Source: Modestobacter sp. VKM Ac-2986 (GTDB taxonomy: Bacteria; Actinomycetota; Actinomycetes; Mycobacteriales; Geodermatophilaceae). Taken from it: DNA of 64,000 nt. The stretch is taken from NCBI RefSeq assembly GCF_026967795.1, contig NZ_JAPVBH010000009.1, positions 20,682-84,681 of the forward strand, given 5' to 3'. Both the position numbers and the translations under genes were made by a program. How positions within the stretch are numbered: the first letter of the stretch is position 1; each line of letters opens with the position of its first letter. Below are positions 30,556 to 38,935 of the stretch, one piece after another. Below the pieces are notes generated by a model. It saw nothing but the letters and a program-made list of their open reading frames with translations, ran no database searches and was not told the DNA's origin.

Positions 30556-31311
30556 TCAGTGGTTCAGGATCTTGGAGAGGAAGTCCTTCGCCCGGTCCGA
30601 GGACGGGGCGGTGAAGAAGGTCTCCGGGACGGCGGACTCGACGATCCGGCCGGCGTCCATGAAGACGACCCGGTTGGCCGCCCGGCGGGCGAAGCCCATC
30701 TCGTGGGTCACCACGACCATGGTCATGCCGTCGCGGGCCAGCGACGTCATCACGTCGAGGACCTCGTTGATCATCTCCGGGTCCAGGGCCGAGGTGGGCT
30801 CGTCGAAGAGCATCACCTTCGGGTCCATCGCCAGCGCCCGGGCGATCGCCACGCGCTGCTGCTGGCCACCGGAGAGCTGGGCGGGCACCTTGTCGGCCTG
30901 GTGCCCGACGCCGACCCGGTCCAGCAGCTCGCGGGCGCGCTTCTCGGCGTCGGCCTTCGACTGCTTGCGGACCTTGATCGGCCCCAGCGTCACGTTCTCC
31001 AGGATGGTCTTGTGCGCGAAGAGGTTGAAGCTCTGGAACACCATGCCGACGTCGGCGCGCAGCCGGGCCAGCTCCTTGCCCTCCTCGGGCAGGCGCTGGC
31101 CGTCGATGGTGATCTCACCGCTCTCGATGCCCTCCAGGCGGTTGATCGTGCGGCACAGGGTCGACTTGCCCGACCCCGAGGGGCCGATGACGACGACCAC
31201 CTCACCGCGGTCGATCGACAGGTCGATGTCCTGCAGGACGTGGAGTTCGCCGTACCACTTGTTGACGCCGGACAGGCGGACGAGAGGCTCTCCGGTCGGA
31301 CGTTCGGTCAC
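30556..31311 (-). CDS. gluA: Polar amino-acid ABC transporter ATPase, GluA type
   Basis: ATP-binding subunit, 251 residues, GlnQ/GluA type. Walker [10 protein letters not shown], the Q-loop VFQSFNLF, signature [15 protein letters not shown], Walker [13 protein letters not shown] and the switch His in [10 protein letters not shown] are intact. The start is GTG 31311. TAGGGT (31325-31320 on the minus strand) lies 8 nt before it with no clear Shine-Dalgarno, suggesting a very short leader. It heads the gluABCD operon and is divergent from miaB. Confidence 0.92.
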   Translation of the reverse strand: MTERPTGEPLVRLSGVNKWYGELHVLQDIDLSIDRGEVVVVIGPSGSGKSTLCRTINRLEGIESGEITIDGQRLPEEGKELARLRADVGMVFQSFNLFAHKTILENVTLGPIKVRKQSKADAEKRARELLDRVGVGHQADKVPAQLSGGQQQRVAIARALAMDPKVMLFDEPTSALDPEMINEVLDVMTSLARDGMTMVVVTHEMGFARRAANRVVFMDAGRIVESAVPETFFTAPSSDRAKDFLSKILNH

Positions 31312-31319
31312 AGCGGGTG

Positions 31320-31325
31320 ACCCTA
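31320..31325 (-). promoter_or_regulatory. Possible -10 hexamer TAGGGT of gluA
   Basis: On the minus strand TAGGGT lies 8 nt before the gluA GTG. No good -35 is visible at 17-18 nt, so this rests on the hexamer alone. Confidence 0.3.
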
Positions 31326-31474
31326 AGCGGCTCGTGGTGGCCCGGACGTCGCCTGGTCATCACGAAGCTGTAACGAACACGTCGTCCGCCGGGGAGTTCC
31401 CGGCCGGCAGAGGTCCTCGTCACGTTCCGGCGTCCGGTCGGGGCCGGGCGGACGGCGTCCCCGGCGCACCTCTC

Positions 31475-31480
31475 TACGAT
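31475..31480 (+). promoter_or_regulatory. -10 hexamer TACGAT for a leaderless miaB mRNA
   Basis: TACGAT ends exactly 6 nt before GTG 31487 (and 3 nt before GTG 31484). The spacing favours 31487 as first transcribed base and start codon of miaB. Confidence 0.5.
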
Positions 31481-31486
31481 GCGGTG

Positions 31487-32950
31487 GTGGACGGCAAGAC
31501 CTACCTCGTGCGCACCTACGGCTGCCAGATGAACGTGCACGACTCCGAGCGGCTCTCCGGCCTGCTCGAGTCGGCCGGTTACACGGCGGCCCCCGAGGGC
31601 ACCGACGCCGACGTCGTCGTGCTCAACACCTGCGCCGTCCGGGAGAACGCCGACAACCGGCTCTACGGCAACCTCGGCCACCTGCGCCCGGTCAAGGACG
31701 CCCACCCCGGCATGCAGATCGCCGTCGGCGGCTGCCTGGCACAGAAGGACCGCGGGGAGATCGTCCGCCGCGCGCCCTGGGTCGACGTCGTGTTCGGCAC
31801 CCACAACGTCGGCTCGCTGCCGGCGCTGCTGGAGCGCGCCCGGCACAACGAGGAGGCCCAGGTCGAGATCAAGGAGGCCCTGGAGGTCTTCCCCTCGACG
31901 CTGCCGGCCAAGCGGGACTCCGCGCACTCGGGCTGGGTGTCGATCAGCGTCGGGTGCAACAACACCTGCACGTTCTGCATCGTCCCGGCGCTGCGCGGCA
32001 AGGAGAAGGACCGCCGGCCCGGCGACGTCCTGGCCGAGGTGCAGGCGCTGGTCGACCAGGGCGTGCTCGAGGTGACCCTGCTGGGGCAGAACGTGAACGC
32101 CTACGGCGTCGAGTTCCGCGAGCGGGGCGCCTTCGCCGACCTGCTGCGCGCCGCCGGCCGGATCGAGGGCCTGGAGCGGATCCGCTTCACCAGCCCGCAC
32201 CCGCGCGAGTTCACCGACGACGTCATCGACGCCATGGCCGAGACGCCGGCGGTCTGCCACCAGCTGCACATGCCGCTGCAGTCGGGCTCGGACGACGTGC
32301 TGCGCCGCATGCGCCGCGGCTACCGGCGGGACCGCTACCTGGGGATCATCGACCGGGTCCGGGCCGCGATGCCCGACGCGGCGATCACCACCGACATCAT
32401 CGTGGGCTTCCCCGGCGAGACCGACGCCGACTTCGAGGACACCCTCGACGTCGTCCGGCGGGCCCGGTTCTCCAGCGCCTTCACCTTCCAGTACTCCAAG
32501 CGCCCGGGTACGCCGGCCGCGGAGATGGAGGGGCAGCTGCCCAAGGAGGTCGTGCAGGAGCGGTACCTGCGGCTGACCGCGCTGCAGGACGAGATCAGCT
32601 GGGCGGAGAACACCGCGCAGATCGGGCGCCGGGTCGAGCTGCTGGTCGCCGCGGGGGAGGGCAGCAAGGACGCCGCCCGCGGGCGGCTGTCCGGTCGGGC
32701 CCGTGACGGCCGGCTGGTGCACTTCACCGCCGCGGACGGCGTCCGGCCCGGCGACGTGGTGGAGACGGTCGTGACCGCGGCCAAGCCGCACTTCCTGGTC
32801 GCCGACGGTGTGCTGCTGTCCCACCGGCGCACCCGGGCCGGTGACGCCAGCGAGGCCGGCACCCGCCCGACCACGCCCGGCGTCTCGCTCGGGATGCCGC
32901 AGTTCGGCGTCCCCGCGCCCCTGCCGGTGGCTGCGCCCGCCTGCGCCTGA
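31487..32950 (+). CDS. miaB: tRNA-2-methylthio-N6-isopentenyladenosine synthase MiaB
   Basis: Radical-SAM methylthiotransferase that modifies A37 of tRNAs made i6A by MiaA, 487 residues. The N-terminal cluster cysteines are in YGCQMN (Cys13), NTCAVRE (Cys49) and VGGCLAQ. The radical-SAM CxxxCxxC is in GCNNTCTFC near residue 160. A TRAM domain occupies roughly 380-440, and a Pro/Ala-rich tail follows. GTG 31487 is preferred over the adjacent GTG 31484 because a TAnnnT hexamer lies 6 nt upstream. miaA, the enzyme making its substrate, is 5.3 kb downstream. It is followed by an 18-bp terminator hairpin. Confidence 0.95.
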   Translation: MDGKTYLVRTYGCQMNVHDSERLSGLLESAGYTAAPEGTDADVVVLNTCAVRENADNRLYGNLGHLRPVKDAHPGMQIAVGGCLAQKDRGEIVRRAPWVDVVFGTHNVGSLPALLERARHNEEAQVEIKEALEVFPSTLPAKRDSAHSGWVSISVGCNNTCTFCIVPALRGKEKDRRPGDVLAEVQALVDQGVLEVTLLGQNVNAYGVEFRERGAFADLLRAAGRIEGLERIRFTSPHPREFTDDVIDAMAETPAVCHQLHMPLQSGSDDVLRRMRRGYRRDRYLGIIDRVRAAMPDAAITTDIIVGFPGETDADFEDTLDVVRRARFSSAFTFQYSKRPGTPAAEMEGQLPKEVVQERYLRLTALQDEISWAENTAQIGRRVELLVAAGEGSKDAARGRLSGRARDGRLVHFTAADGVRPGDVVETVVTAAKPHFLVADGVLLSHRRTRAGDASEAGTRPTTPGVSLGMPQFGVPAPLPVAAPACA

Positions 32951-32954
32951 CGCG

Positions 32955-32993
32955 CCGAGGGCCCGTCACCCCGGTGGGGTGACGGGCCCTCGG
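32955..32993. terminator. 18-bp bidirectional terminator between miaB and the dehydrogenase
   Basis: 32955-32972 pairs perfectly with 32976-32993, loop GGT. It starts 4 nt after the miaB stop and ends 8 nt before the convergent gene's stop, so it serves both. Confidence 0.9.
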
Positions 32994-33001
32994 TCCAGTG
33001 G

Positions 33002-34144
33002 TTACTTGCCGGGGTGCAGCAGGACCTTGGTCCAGCCGTCCTCGCGCGCGTCGAACTTCTCGTAGCCCTCGACGGCCTCGTCCAGGCCCAGCTCGTGGGA
33101 CACGATGAAACCCGGGGTCGCCCGGCCGGTGATGATCAGGTCGCGCAGCTCGCGGTTGTACCGCTTGACCGGCGCCTGGCCGGTGCCCATCGACTGGCCC
33201 TTGGTGAAGAACTGGCCGTACTGGAAGGGGATGCGCCCCTCCTTGGCCAGGTCGCTGGAGGCACCCGGGTCGCTGGGCATGTAGACGCCGACGACGCCGA
33301 TGCCGCCGCGGGCCTTGACCACCTGCACCAGGTTGTCCAGCACCAGCTCGGGGTGCTCCTCGCCGGCGGAGTCGTGCGCCTGGTAGCCGACGGCCTCGAC
33401 GCCGCGGTCGACGCCGACGCCGTCCGTGGCGTCCATGATCTGCTCGACCGGGTCACCGGCGCTGAAGTCGATCGGGGTCGCGCCGACCTGGGCGGCCAGC
33501 GCGAGCCGGTCAGGGGCCTTGTCGACGACGAAGACCTGCGAGGCGCCGCGCAGCATCGCGCTGTGGGCGGCCATCAGGCCGACGGGGCCGGCGCCGAAGA
33601 CGGCGACGCGGTCGCCGGGGACCTGGCCCGACAGCTCCACGCCGTGCCAGCCGGTGGGGAAGATGTCCGACAGCATCGTGAAGTCGTTCTCGTGCTCGGT
33701 GCCCGCGGGGAGCGTCAGCAGGTTGAAGTCCGCCCACGGCACCCGCAGGAACTGGGCCTGACCGCCGTCGTAGGGGCCCATGTTGGCGTAGCCGTAGGCC
33801 GCACCGTCCATGCCCTCGGTGGGGTTGGCGCGGGTGCAGAAGGACGACCAGCCCTCGAGGCAGTTGCGGCAGGAACCACAGCCGATGTTGAACGGCACCG
33901 AGACGCGGTCGCCGACCTTGATCCGGTCGACGCCGGGGCCGACCTCCTCGACGATGCCCATGTTCTCGTGGCCGAGGACCTTGCCCTCCTCGACGTTGGT
34001 GCGGCCCTCGTACATGTGCAGGTCCGACCCGCAGATGTTCGTGGTGGTGATGCGGACGACGACGTCGGTGGGCGCCTGGATCGTCGGGTCCGCGACCTCC
34101 TCGACGGCGACGGTGCGCGGGCCTCGGTAGACGACTGCCTTCAT
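33002..34144 (-). CDS. fdhA: Glutathione-independent formaldehyde dehydrogenase-like zinc enzyme
   Basis: Medium-chain zinc dehydrogenase, 380 residues. Catalytic zinc ligands are in NICGSDLHMYEG (Cys38) and GHE (His59, Glu60). The structural-zinc cysteines are in GCGSCRNCLEGWSSFC. GAGPVGLMAA is the NAD site. Residues such as GYANMGPYDGGQAQFLRVP and DIFPTGWHGVEL match the Pseudomonas putida glutathione-independent formaldehyde dehydrogenase group. ATG 34144 follows AAGGAG. The natural substrate in this host is not certain; other aldehydes or alcohols are possible. Its place between miaB and DUF349 is not part of the usual actinobacterial order I know. Confidence 0.82.
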   Translation of the reverse strand: MKAVVYRGPRTVAVEEVADPTIQAPTDVVVRITTTNICGSDLHMYEGRTNVEEGKVLGHENMGIVEEVGPGVDRIKVGDRVSVPFNIGCGSCRNCLEGWSSFCTRANPTEGMDGAAYGYANMGPYDGGQAQFLRVPWADFNLLTLPAGTEHENDFTMLSDIFPTGWHGVELSGQVPGDRVAVFGAGPVGLMAAHSAMLRGASQVFVVDKAPDRLALAAQVGATPIDFSAGDPVEQIMDATDGVGVDRGVEAVGYQAHDSAGEEHPELVLDNLVQVVKARGGIGVVGVYMPSDPGASSDLAKEGRIPFQYGQFFTKGQSMGTGQAPVKRYNRELRDLIITGRATPGFIVSHELGLDEAVEGYEKFDAREDGWTKVLLHPGK

Positions 34145-34366
34145 GGTGGTGCTCCTTCGGTGCGCGTCGGATGGGGACCGGGGCGCATCGGGGCGGAGGG
34201 TGCCTGGTCGGTGCCGCTGCTCAGCACCCGGTCGCACGCTCGACGGTCCCGGTCCTCAGACGCCTACCCAACTGGTTGTGCCCCACACCGATGTAGGCCA
34301 CCGGATGCGCGGTTCCGCACGTCACACCACCCGGCGTCGACCGACCGCGACGCCCCGCAAACGCAG

Positions 34367-34398
34367 CAGGGCCCGTCCGGACGACCGGACGGGCCCTG
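34367..34398 (-). terminator. Terminator of the DUF349 gene
   Basis: CAGGGCCCGTCCGG (34367-34380) pairs perfectly with 34385-34398, loop ACGA. It lies 27 nt after the stop at 34426 on the minus strand. The remaining gap to the dehydrogenase start (34145-34366) shows no gene. Confidence 0.8.
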
Positions 34399-34425
34399 AT
34401 CGACCTCCCCACGGGAGGTCCTGCG

Positions 34426-36051
34426 TCAGCGGCGGGAGGAGGCCTTCTGCGCCTCGGCCAGCCACTCGCGCCGGGTGGACAGCGCGTCCTGGGCCTCGGC
34501 GATCCGCTTGGCGTTGCCGGAGGCCTGGGCCTTGGCCAGCTGCTCCTCGGCCTTGGTGACCGCGGCCCGCATCGAGGTCAGCAGCGGGTTCTCCGGCTCC
34601 ACCCGCGGGCGGCCGGCCTCGGCAGCGCCGCGGACCTTCTCCTCGACCGCGCGCATGCGGTCCTCCAGCTGGCGCATGACACCGCGGGGCACGTGCCCGA
34701 TGGCGTCGTAGCGCTCCTGGATCTTCCGCAGTGCCTCCTGGGCGCCGCGCGCGTTCTTGCCGGGCTCGATCTTCTCGGCCTCGGCGAGCAGCTCCTCCTT
34801 GGCCTTCTGGTTGGCCACCTCGTCGGTGCTGCGCGCCTGGTCGTTGGCGGTGCGGGCGGCGAAGAAGACGTCCTGCGCCCCGCGGAACTTCTTCCACAGG
34901 TCGTCGTCGGTGTCCCGGCCGACCCGGGGCACGGCCTTCCAGCGGTCCATCAGCGCGCGCATCGCGGCGCTGGTGGGGCCCCACTCGGTGGAGGTCGAGA
35001 GCCGCTCGGCCTCGGCGATGAGCTCGCTCTTGGCCGCCCGCGCCTCGGCGCGCTGGGTGTCCAGCTGGGCGAAGTGCGCCCCGCGACGACGGCCGAAGGC
35101 GTCCCGCGCGGCGGCGAAGCGCTGCCAGAGCGCCTCGTCGGTCTTGCGGTCGATGCCCTTGATCGTCTTCCACTCCTCGACGATCGCCTTGAGGCGGTCG
35201 CCGGCGGCCTTCCACTGCGAGGAGTTCTCCGCGATGTCCTCGGCCTCGGCGGCCAGGGCCTCCTTGCGCTGGACCTGGACCGCGCGCTGCGCGGCCTTCT
35301 CGGCCCGGTTCGCCGCGACCGCGGTGTCGGCCATGCTGACCATCGCCCGGGCGCGGGCGGAGAGGCTGTCCAGGTCACCGACGGCCTGCGCCAGCGGGAT
35401 CGTGTCGGCCAGCTCCTGGGCCTTCGTGCGGATCTCACCGGGGTTGCCGGTGTGCGCGGCCAGCCGCGCCTCCAGCAGGGTGACCTCGGTGGCCAGGTCG
35501 TCGAACCGGCGGCCGTAGTGGGCCAGTCCCTCGGCGGGCGCGCCGGCCTGCCAGGAACCGACCGAGCGCTCGCCGCCGGCGGTCTTCACGTACACGGTGC
35601 CGTCCTCGTCGACCCGGCCCCAGGCGGCGGGGTCGGAGGCCGGCGCGGCCGGGACGACGCTCGGGACGTCGCTGGGGGCGCGGCCGCTGCGGGCGCGGGC
35701 GGCGGGGGCGTCCTGGGGCTCGGCGGCGTCGGGGGTGGCGCCCAGCGGGCCCTCGTCGACGGGAGCGAGCTCGGTGACGGCGACGTCCTCGACGGCCGGC
35801 GCCGGGGCGTCGGTGTCCACCGGCGGAGCGGTGTCGGTGTCCGGTGCGGCGGTCTCGCGGGTCACCTCCGTGGACGCCGGCTGCTCGGCGACCGGCCCGG
35901 GGTCGTCGGCCTCCGGGAGGGCGGCGTCGGGGGTGGCACCCAGCGGCCCCTCGTCGACCGGGGCGACCTCGAGCATGGCTGTCTCGGGCTGCTCCTCGGG
36001 TGCGGTGGCGGGCTGCTGCGTCCGGTCTCCGGTGTTCTCCGTGCTCGACAC
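34426..36051 (-). CDS. DUF349 coiled-coil protein
   Basis: Cytoplasmic protein of 541 residues. Residues 1-150 are acidic, Pro/Ala-rich and probably disordered. They contain an exact 15-residue duplication, APVDEGPLGATPDAA at 30-44 and 96-110; the DNA copies (35920-35964 and 35723-35767) differ at only a few bases. From about residue 150 come DUF349 helical repeats, each with a W-K pattern such as WKTIKGIDRKTDEALWQRF and WKAVPRVGRDTDDDLWKKF. The last 40 residues are a charged coiled coil. GTG 36051 is preferred over the upstream ATG because GGGAG precedes it. The homologue lies in the same miaB-miaA block in mycobacteria (Rv2731). Its function is unclear. Confidence 0.85.
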   Translation of the reverse strand: MSSTENTGDRTQQPATAPEEQPETAMLEVAPVDEGPLGATPDAALPEADDPGPVAEQPASTEVTRETAAPDTDTAPPVDTDAPAPAVEDVAVTELAPVDEGPLGATPDAAEPQDAPAARARSGRAPSDVPSVVPAAPASDPAAWGRVDEDGTVYVKTAGGERSVGSWQAGAPAEGLAHYGRRFDDLATEVTLLEARLAAHTGNPGEIRTKAQELADTIPLAQAVGDLDSLSARARAMVSMADTAVAANRAEKAAQRAVQVQRKEALAAEAEDIAENSSQWKAAGDRLKAIVEEWKTIKGIDRKTDEALWQRFAAARDAFGRRRGAHFAQLDTQRAEARAAKSELIAEAERLSTSTEWGPTSAAMRALMDRWKAVPRVGRDTDDDLWKKFRGAQDVFFAARTANDQARSTDEVANQKAKEELLAEAEKIEPGKNARGAQEALRKIQERYDAIGHVPRGVMRQLEDRMRAVEEKVRGAAEAGRPRVEPENPLLTSMRAAVTKAEEQLAKAQASGNAKRIAEAQDALSTRREWLAEAQKASSRR

Positions 36052-36092
36052 GGTGAGGAGTCTCCCACGACTCATCCGCGACACTCCCTGGC

Positions 36093-36782
36093 GTGAGTCC
36101 TCCTCCGGTCACGGTCGCCTTCTGTCCGCAGCCGCCGCTCCTGCTGCCCGCCGTCTCCGGCGTGCCGGGCGCCGCCCTGACCGGGCTCCGGGCCGCGGCC
36201 TGCGCCGCCGTCACGACCCTCCTGGCCGCCTCCCCGGCGGTGGTGCTGGTCGTCGGCGACGGCCTGGACGGCGTCCGGTGCGGGCCCGGTGACAGCGGCG
36301 ACCTGCGCGGCCACGGGGTGGACCTGGACCTGCCCTTCGCCGGGCCGGCCGCCCCGGGTGGGCTCCGGGTGCCGCTGCCGCACCTGATCGGCGCCTGGCT
36401 GCTGGACGAGGTCGGGCACACCGGGGCGCGGCTGGGCGTGGGCCCCGGCGACCTGGCCGCGGCGCTGGCCGGGGCGCCCGGCCCGGTGGGGGTGCTGGCG
36501 ATGGGCGACGGGTCGGCCCGGCGCACCGAGAAGGCCCCGGGCGCCCTGGACCCGGACGCCGGGCCCTTCGACGGCGGGGTCGCCGCCGCCCTGGCCGCCG
36601 GTGACCCCGTCGCGCTCGCCGGCCTCGACCCGGCCGCGGGGGAGCGGCTGCTGGCCGCCGGTGTCCCGGTGTGGCGGTCGGTCGGGGCAGCACTGGCCGG
36701 GCACGCCTTCCGCGGTGGGGTCGGCTACGACGACGCCCCGTTCGGGGTCGGGTACCTCGTGGCCACCTGGACGCCGCGGTGA
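36093..36782 (+). CDS. LigB-like class III extradiol dioxygenase-fold protein
   Basis: A 229-residue protein like Rv2728c of M. tuberculosis, which sits beside miaA there too. VTVAFCPQPPLLLPAVSG at the start, AVVLVVGDG and VLAMGDGSARRTEKAPGALDPDAGPFD resemble the LigB/DODA fold. The usual iron-ligand histidines are not obvious, so catalytic activity as a ring-cleaving enzyme is doubtful. GTG 36093 is only 41 nt from the divergent DUF349 start. GACACT lies 7 nt before it, a weak version of the leaderless signal in this window. Its stop overlaps miaA (GTGA), so the two are coupled. Confidence 0.75.
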   Translation: MSPPPVTVAFCPQPPLLLPAVSGVPGAALTGLRAAACAAVTTLLAASPAVVLVVGDGLDGVRCGPGDSGDLRGHGVDLDLPFAGPAAPGGLRVPLPHLIGAWLLDEVGHTGARLGVGPGDLAAALAGAPGPVGVLAMGDGSARRTEKAPGALDPDAGPFDGGVAAALAAGDPVALAGLDPAAGERLLAAGVPVWRSVGAALAGHAFRGGVGYDDAPFGVGYLVATWTPR

Positions 36783-37726
36783 GCGGGCAGGCCCACGACG
36801 GAGCCGCCGCCGGGCCTCCGGTCGTCGCGGTCGTCGGCCCGACCGCGACCGGGAAGACCGCGCTGGCCGTCGCGCTGGCGCACCGGCTGGGTGGCGAGGT
36901 GGTCAACGCCGACTCGATGCAGCTCTACCGCGGCATGGACATCGGCACCGCCAAGCCCACCGCCGCCGAGACCGAGGGCGTGCCGCACCACCTGATGGAC
37001 CTGTGGCACGTGCGGGAGCCGGCGTCGGTGGCGGAGTACCGGCAGCGGGCCCGGGCGGAGGTCGACCGGCTGCGTGCCGCGGGCGTCGTCCCGCTGCTGG
37101 TGGGTGGCTCGGGCCTCTACGTCCGCGCCGTGCTCGACGAGCTGGACTTCCCCGGCACCGACGCCGCCGTCCGATCCCGGTTGGGCGAGGAGCTGACGGT
37201 GGCGGGGTCGGCAGCGATGCACGACCGGCTGGCCGCCCTCGACCCGGCCGCGGCCACGGCGATCATGCCCAGCGACGGCCGGCGGGTGGTGCGGGCACTG
37301 GAGGTCATCGAGCTGACCGGGCAGCCCTTCTCCGCCCGGCTGCCCGAACCGCGGGCGCACTACCCGGCGGTCACCGTCGGCCTGGACCGGGAGACCGCGG
37401 AGCTGGACGACCGGCTGGCCCGGCGGGTCGACGCGATGTGGGCCGCCGGGTTCGTCGCCGAGGTCGAGCAGCTGGCCGCCGACGGGCTGCGCGAGGGGCC
37501 GACGGCGTCCCGGGCGCTGGGCTACGCGCAGGTGCTGCAGCAGTTCGACGGGCTGCTCACCCCGGCCGAGGCGGTCGAGCGCACGGTGGTCACCACCCGC
37601 CGGTTCGTCCGCCGGCAGCGGTCCTGGTTCCGCCGGGACACCACCACCAGCTGGTTCGACGCCGCCCAGCCCGACCTGGTCGACGCGGTCGAGGCGCTGG
37701 TCGCCGCCCGTACGATCGGGGCGTGA
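36779..37726 (+). CDS. miaA: tRNA dimethylallyltransferase MiaA
   Basis: Adds an isopentenyl group to A37 of tRNAs reading codons that begin with U, 315 residues. The P-loop is GPTATGKT at 20-27. DSMQLYRGMDIGTAKPT and VGGSGLYVRAVLDELDFP are family signatures, and RFVRRQRSWFRRD lies near the end. GTG 36779 overlaps the preceding stop, and the miaA stop overlaps dapF (GTGA). A -10-like hexamer for dapF lies inside the 3' end of miaA. It works before MiaB in the same tRNA modification. Confidence 0.95.
   Translation: MSGQAHDGAAAGPPVVAVVGPTATGKTALAVALAHRLGGEVVNADSMQLYRGMDIGTAKPTAAETEGVPHHLMDLWHVREPASVAEYRQRARAEVDRLRAAGVVPLLVGGSGLYVRAVLDELDFPGTDAAVRSRLGEELTVAGSAAMHDRLAALDPAAATAIMPSDGRRVVRALEVIELTGQPFSARLPEPRAHYPAVTVGLDRETAELDDRLARRVDAMWAAGFVAEVEQLAADGLREGPTASRALGYAQVLQQFDGLLTPAEAVERTVVTTRRFVRRQRSWFRRDTTTSWFDAAQPDLVDAVEALVAARTIGA
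37711..37716 (+). promoter_or_regulatory. Internal -10 hexamer TACGAT for leaderless dapF
   Basis: TACGAT ends exactly 6 nt before GTG 37723, inside miaA. dapF could thus be expressed both by coupling to miaA and from its own leaderless mRNA. Confidence 0.45.
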
Positions 37727-38619
37727 TCGACAGCGACCCGCGGGTGCTCCTGGGCCACGGCACGGAGAACGACTTCGTCGTCCTGCCCGACCCCGACGGC
37801 ACGGTGTGGCCGGAGCAGCGGCTGGACGGCGAGCTGGTCCGCCGGCTCTGCGACCGGCGCGCGGGCCTCGGCGGGGACGGCGTCCTGCGGGTCGTCCGCA
37901 GCGCGCACGTGCCCGACGCCCCGGCCGTCCTCGGTGCGGCCCTGGGTGACTGCGAGTGGTTCATGGACCACCGCAACGCCGACGGCTCGTACGCCGAGAT
38001 GTGCGGCAACGGCATCCGGCTCTACCTGCACGTGCTGCTCACCGAGGGGCTGCTGGACCGTGCGTCGGCCGAGGCCGGGGTGCTCGTCGGCACCCGCGGC
38101 GGACCGCGCCGGGTCGGTGCCCGTCCGGACGGCGGCTACTGGGTGGACATGGGCCCGGCAGTGCCGCTCGGGCGCAGCGCGGCCCGGATCGCCGGCGTCT
38201 CGTACCCGGGGTCGGGCGTCTCGATGGGGAACCCCCACCTGGTCTGCCTGACCCACGTCGAGGTCGACACCCTCGATCTCACGGTGCTCCCGGGCGTCGA
38301 CCCGGCGATGTTCCCCGACGGCGTCAACGTCGAGATGGTCAACATCCTCGAGGCGACCGACGCCCCCACCGGTCCCTCCGCGCACGTCCGGCTGCGGGTG
38401 CACGAGCGCGGGGTGGGGGAGACCCGGTCCTGCGGCACCGGCGCCTGCGCCGCGGCCTACGCGACCCTGCAGGCCGGCGGCCGGACCGCCGGGACCGTCG
38501 TGGTCGACGTCCCGGGCGGCCGGCTCACCGTCGCCTTCGACGGGACGACGACGGTGCTCTCCGGCCCCGCCGTCGTCGTCGCCACCGGCGTGCTCACCCC
38601 GGAGTGGCTCGCCGGCTGA
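37723..38619 (+). CDS. dapF: Diaminopimelate epimerase
   Basis: Converts LL- to meso-diaminopimelate for lysine and peptidoglycan synthesis, 298 residues. The two catalytic cysteines are in YAEMCGNGIRLY (Cys94) and ETRSCGTGACA (near residue 237). GHGTENDFVVLPDPDG at the start is typical of actinobacterial DapF. GTG 37723 overlaps the miaA stop. Its neighbour order miaA-dapF-hflX is that of mycobacteria, with the small acidic gene, MFS and ArsR-like genes inserted before hflX here. After its stop comes a short tandem repeat. Confidence 0.95.
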   Translation: MIDSDPRVLLGHGTENDFVVLPDPDGTVWPEQRLDGELVRRLCDRRAGLGGDGVLRVVRSAHVPDAPAVLGAALGDCEWFMDHRNADGSYAEMCGNGIRLYLHVLLTEGLLDRASAEAGVLVGTRGGPRRVGARPDGGYWVDMGPAVPLGRSAARIAGVSYPGSGVSMGNPHLVCLTHVEVDTLDLTVLPGVDPAMFPDGVNVEMVNILEATDAPTGPSAHVRLRVHERGVGETRSCGTGACAAAYATLQAGGRTAGTVVVDVPGGRLTVAFDGTTTVLSGPAVVVATGVLTPEWLAG

Positions 38620-38648
38620 CCCGCCCCGGTCTGCGCCGCTCGGCTCAG

Positions 38649-38720
38649 CGGCTCGGGGCTGCGTCGTCCGGGCTGCGCGGCTCGGGGCTGCGTCGTCCGG
38701 GCTGCGCGGCTCAGGGCTGT
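38649..38720. repeat. 29-bp tandem repeat, about 2.5 copies
   Basis: Units begin at 38649, 38678 and 38707, each starting CGGCTC; the first two are identical over 29 bp and the third decays after about 14 bp. The array lies between dapF and the small acidic gene and overlaps the latter's last codons. Confidence 0.85.
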
Positions 38721-38899
38721 GCTGCGCCGCCCGAGGCCGCGTCGTTGTCGCCGGGGGCGTCGCCGTCGTCACCGCGCGGGGTGCCGCGGCCGGTGTCCTG
38801 GTCTGCGCCGCCGAAGGGGTTGCGCGGCACTGCCAGGCCGACCGGGTCGCGGCCCGGGTCGTCGAGTTCGCCGTCGGAGTTGGTGGTGGGGTCGGTCAT
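38711..38899 (-). CDS. Small acidic disordered protein, 62 residues
   Basis: Hydrophilic peptide rich in Asp, Gly and Pro (MTDPTTNSDGELDDPGRDPVGL, NPFGGADQDTGRGTPRGDDGD) with no cysteine, membrane segment or known domain. I do not recognise it. ATG 38899 is preceded by GGGAGGACGACG, a good ribosome site, which is the main reason to call it. It lies 37 nt after the MFS stop on the same strand and could be the second gene of that transcript. Its 3' end runs into a 29-bp tandem repeat, so the C-terminus may vary between strains. Confidence 0.5.
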   Translation of the reverse strand: MTDPTTNSDGELDDPGRDPVGLAVPRNPFGGADQDTGRGTPRGDDGDAPGDNDAASGGAAQP

Positions 38900-38935
38900 C
38901 GTCGTCCTCCCTGTGCTGGATGCGTCCTGCGCGAC

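Noticed and set aside
36093..36782. Annotating the LigB-like protein as an active extradiol dioxygenase
   Set aside because: I cannot see the conserved iron-binding histidines.
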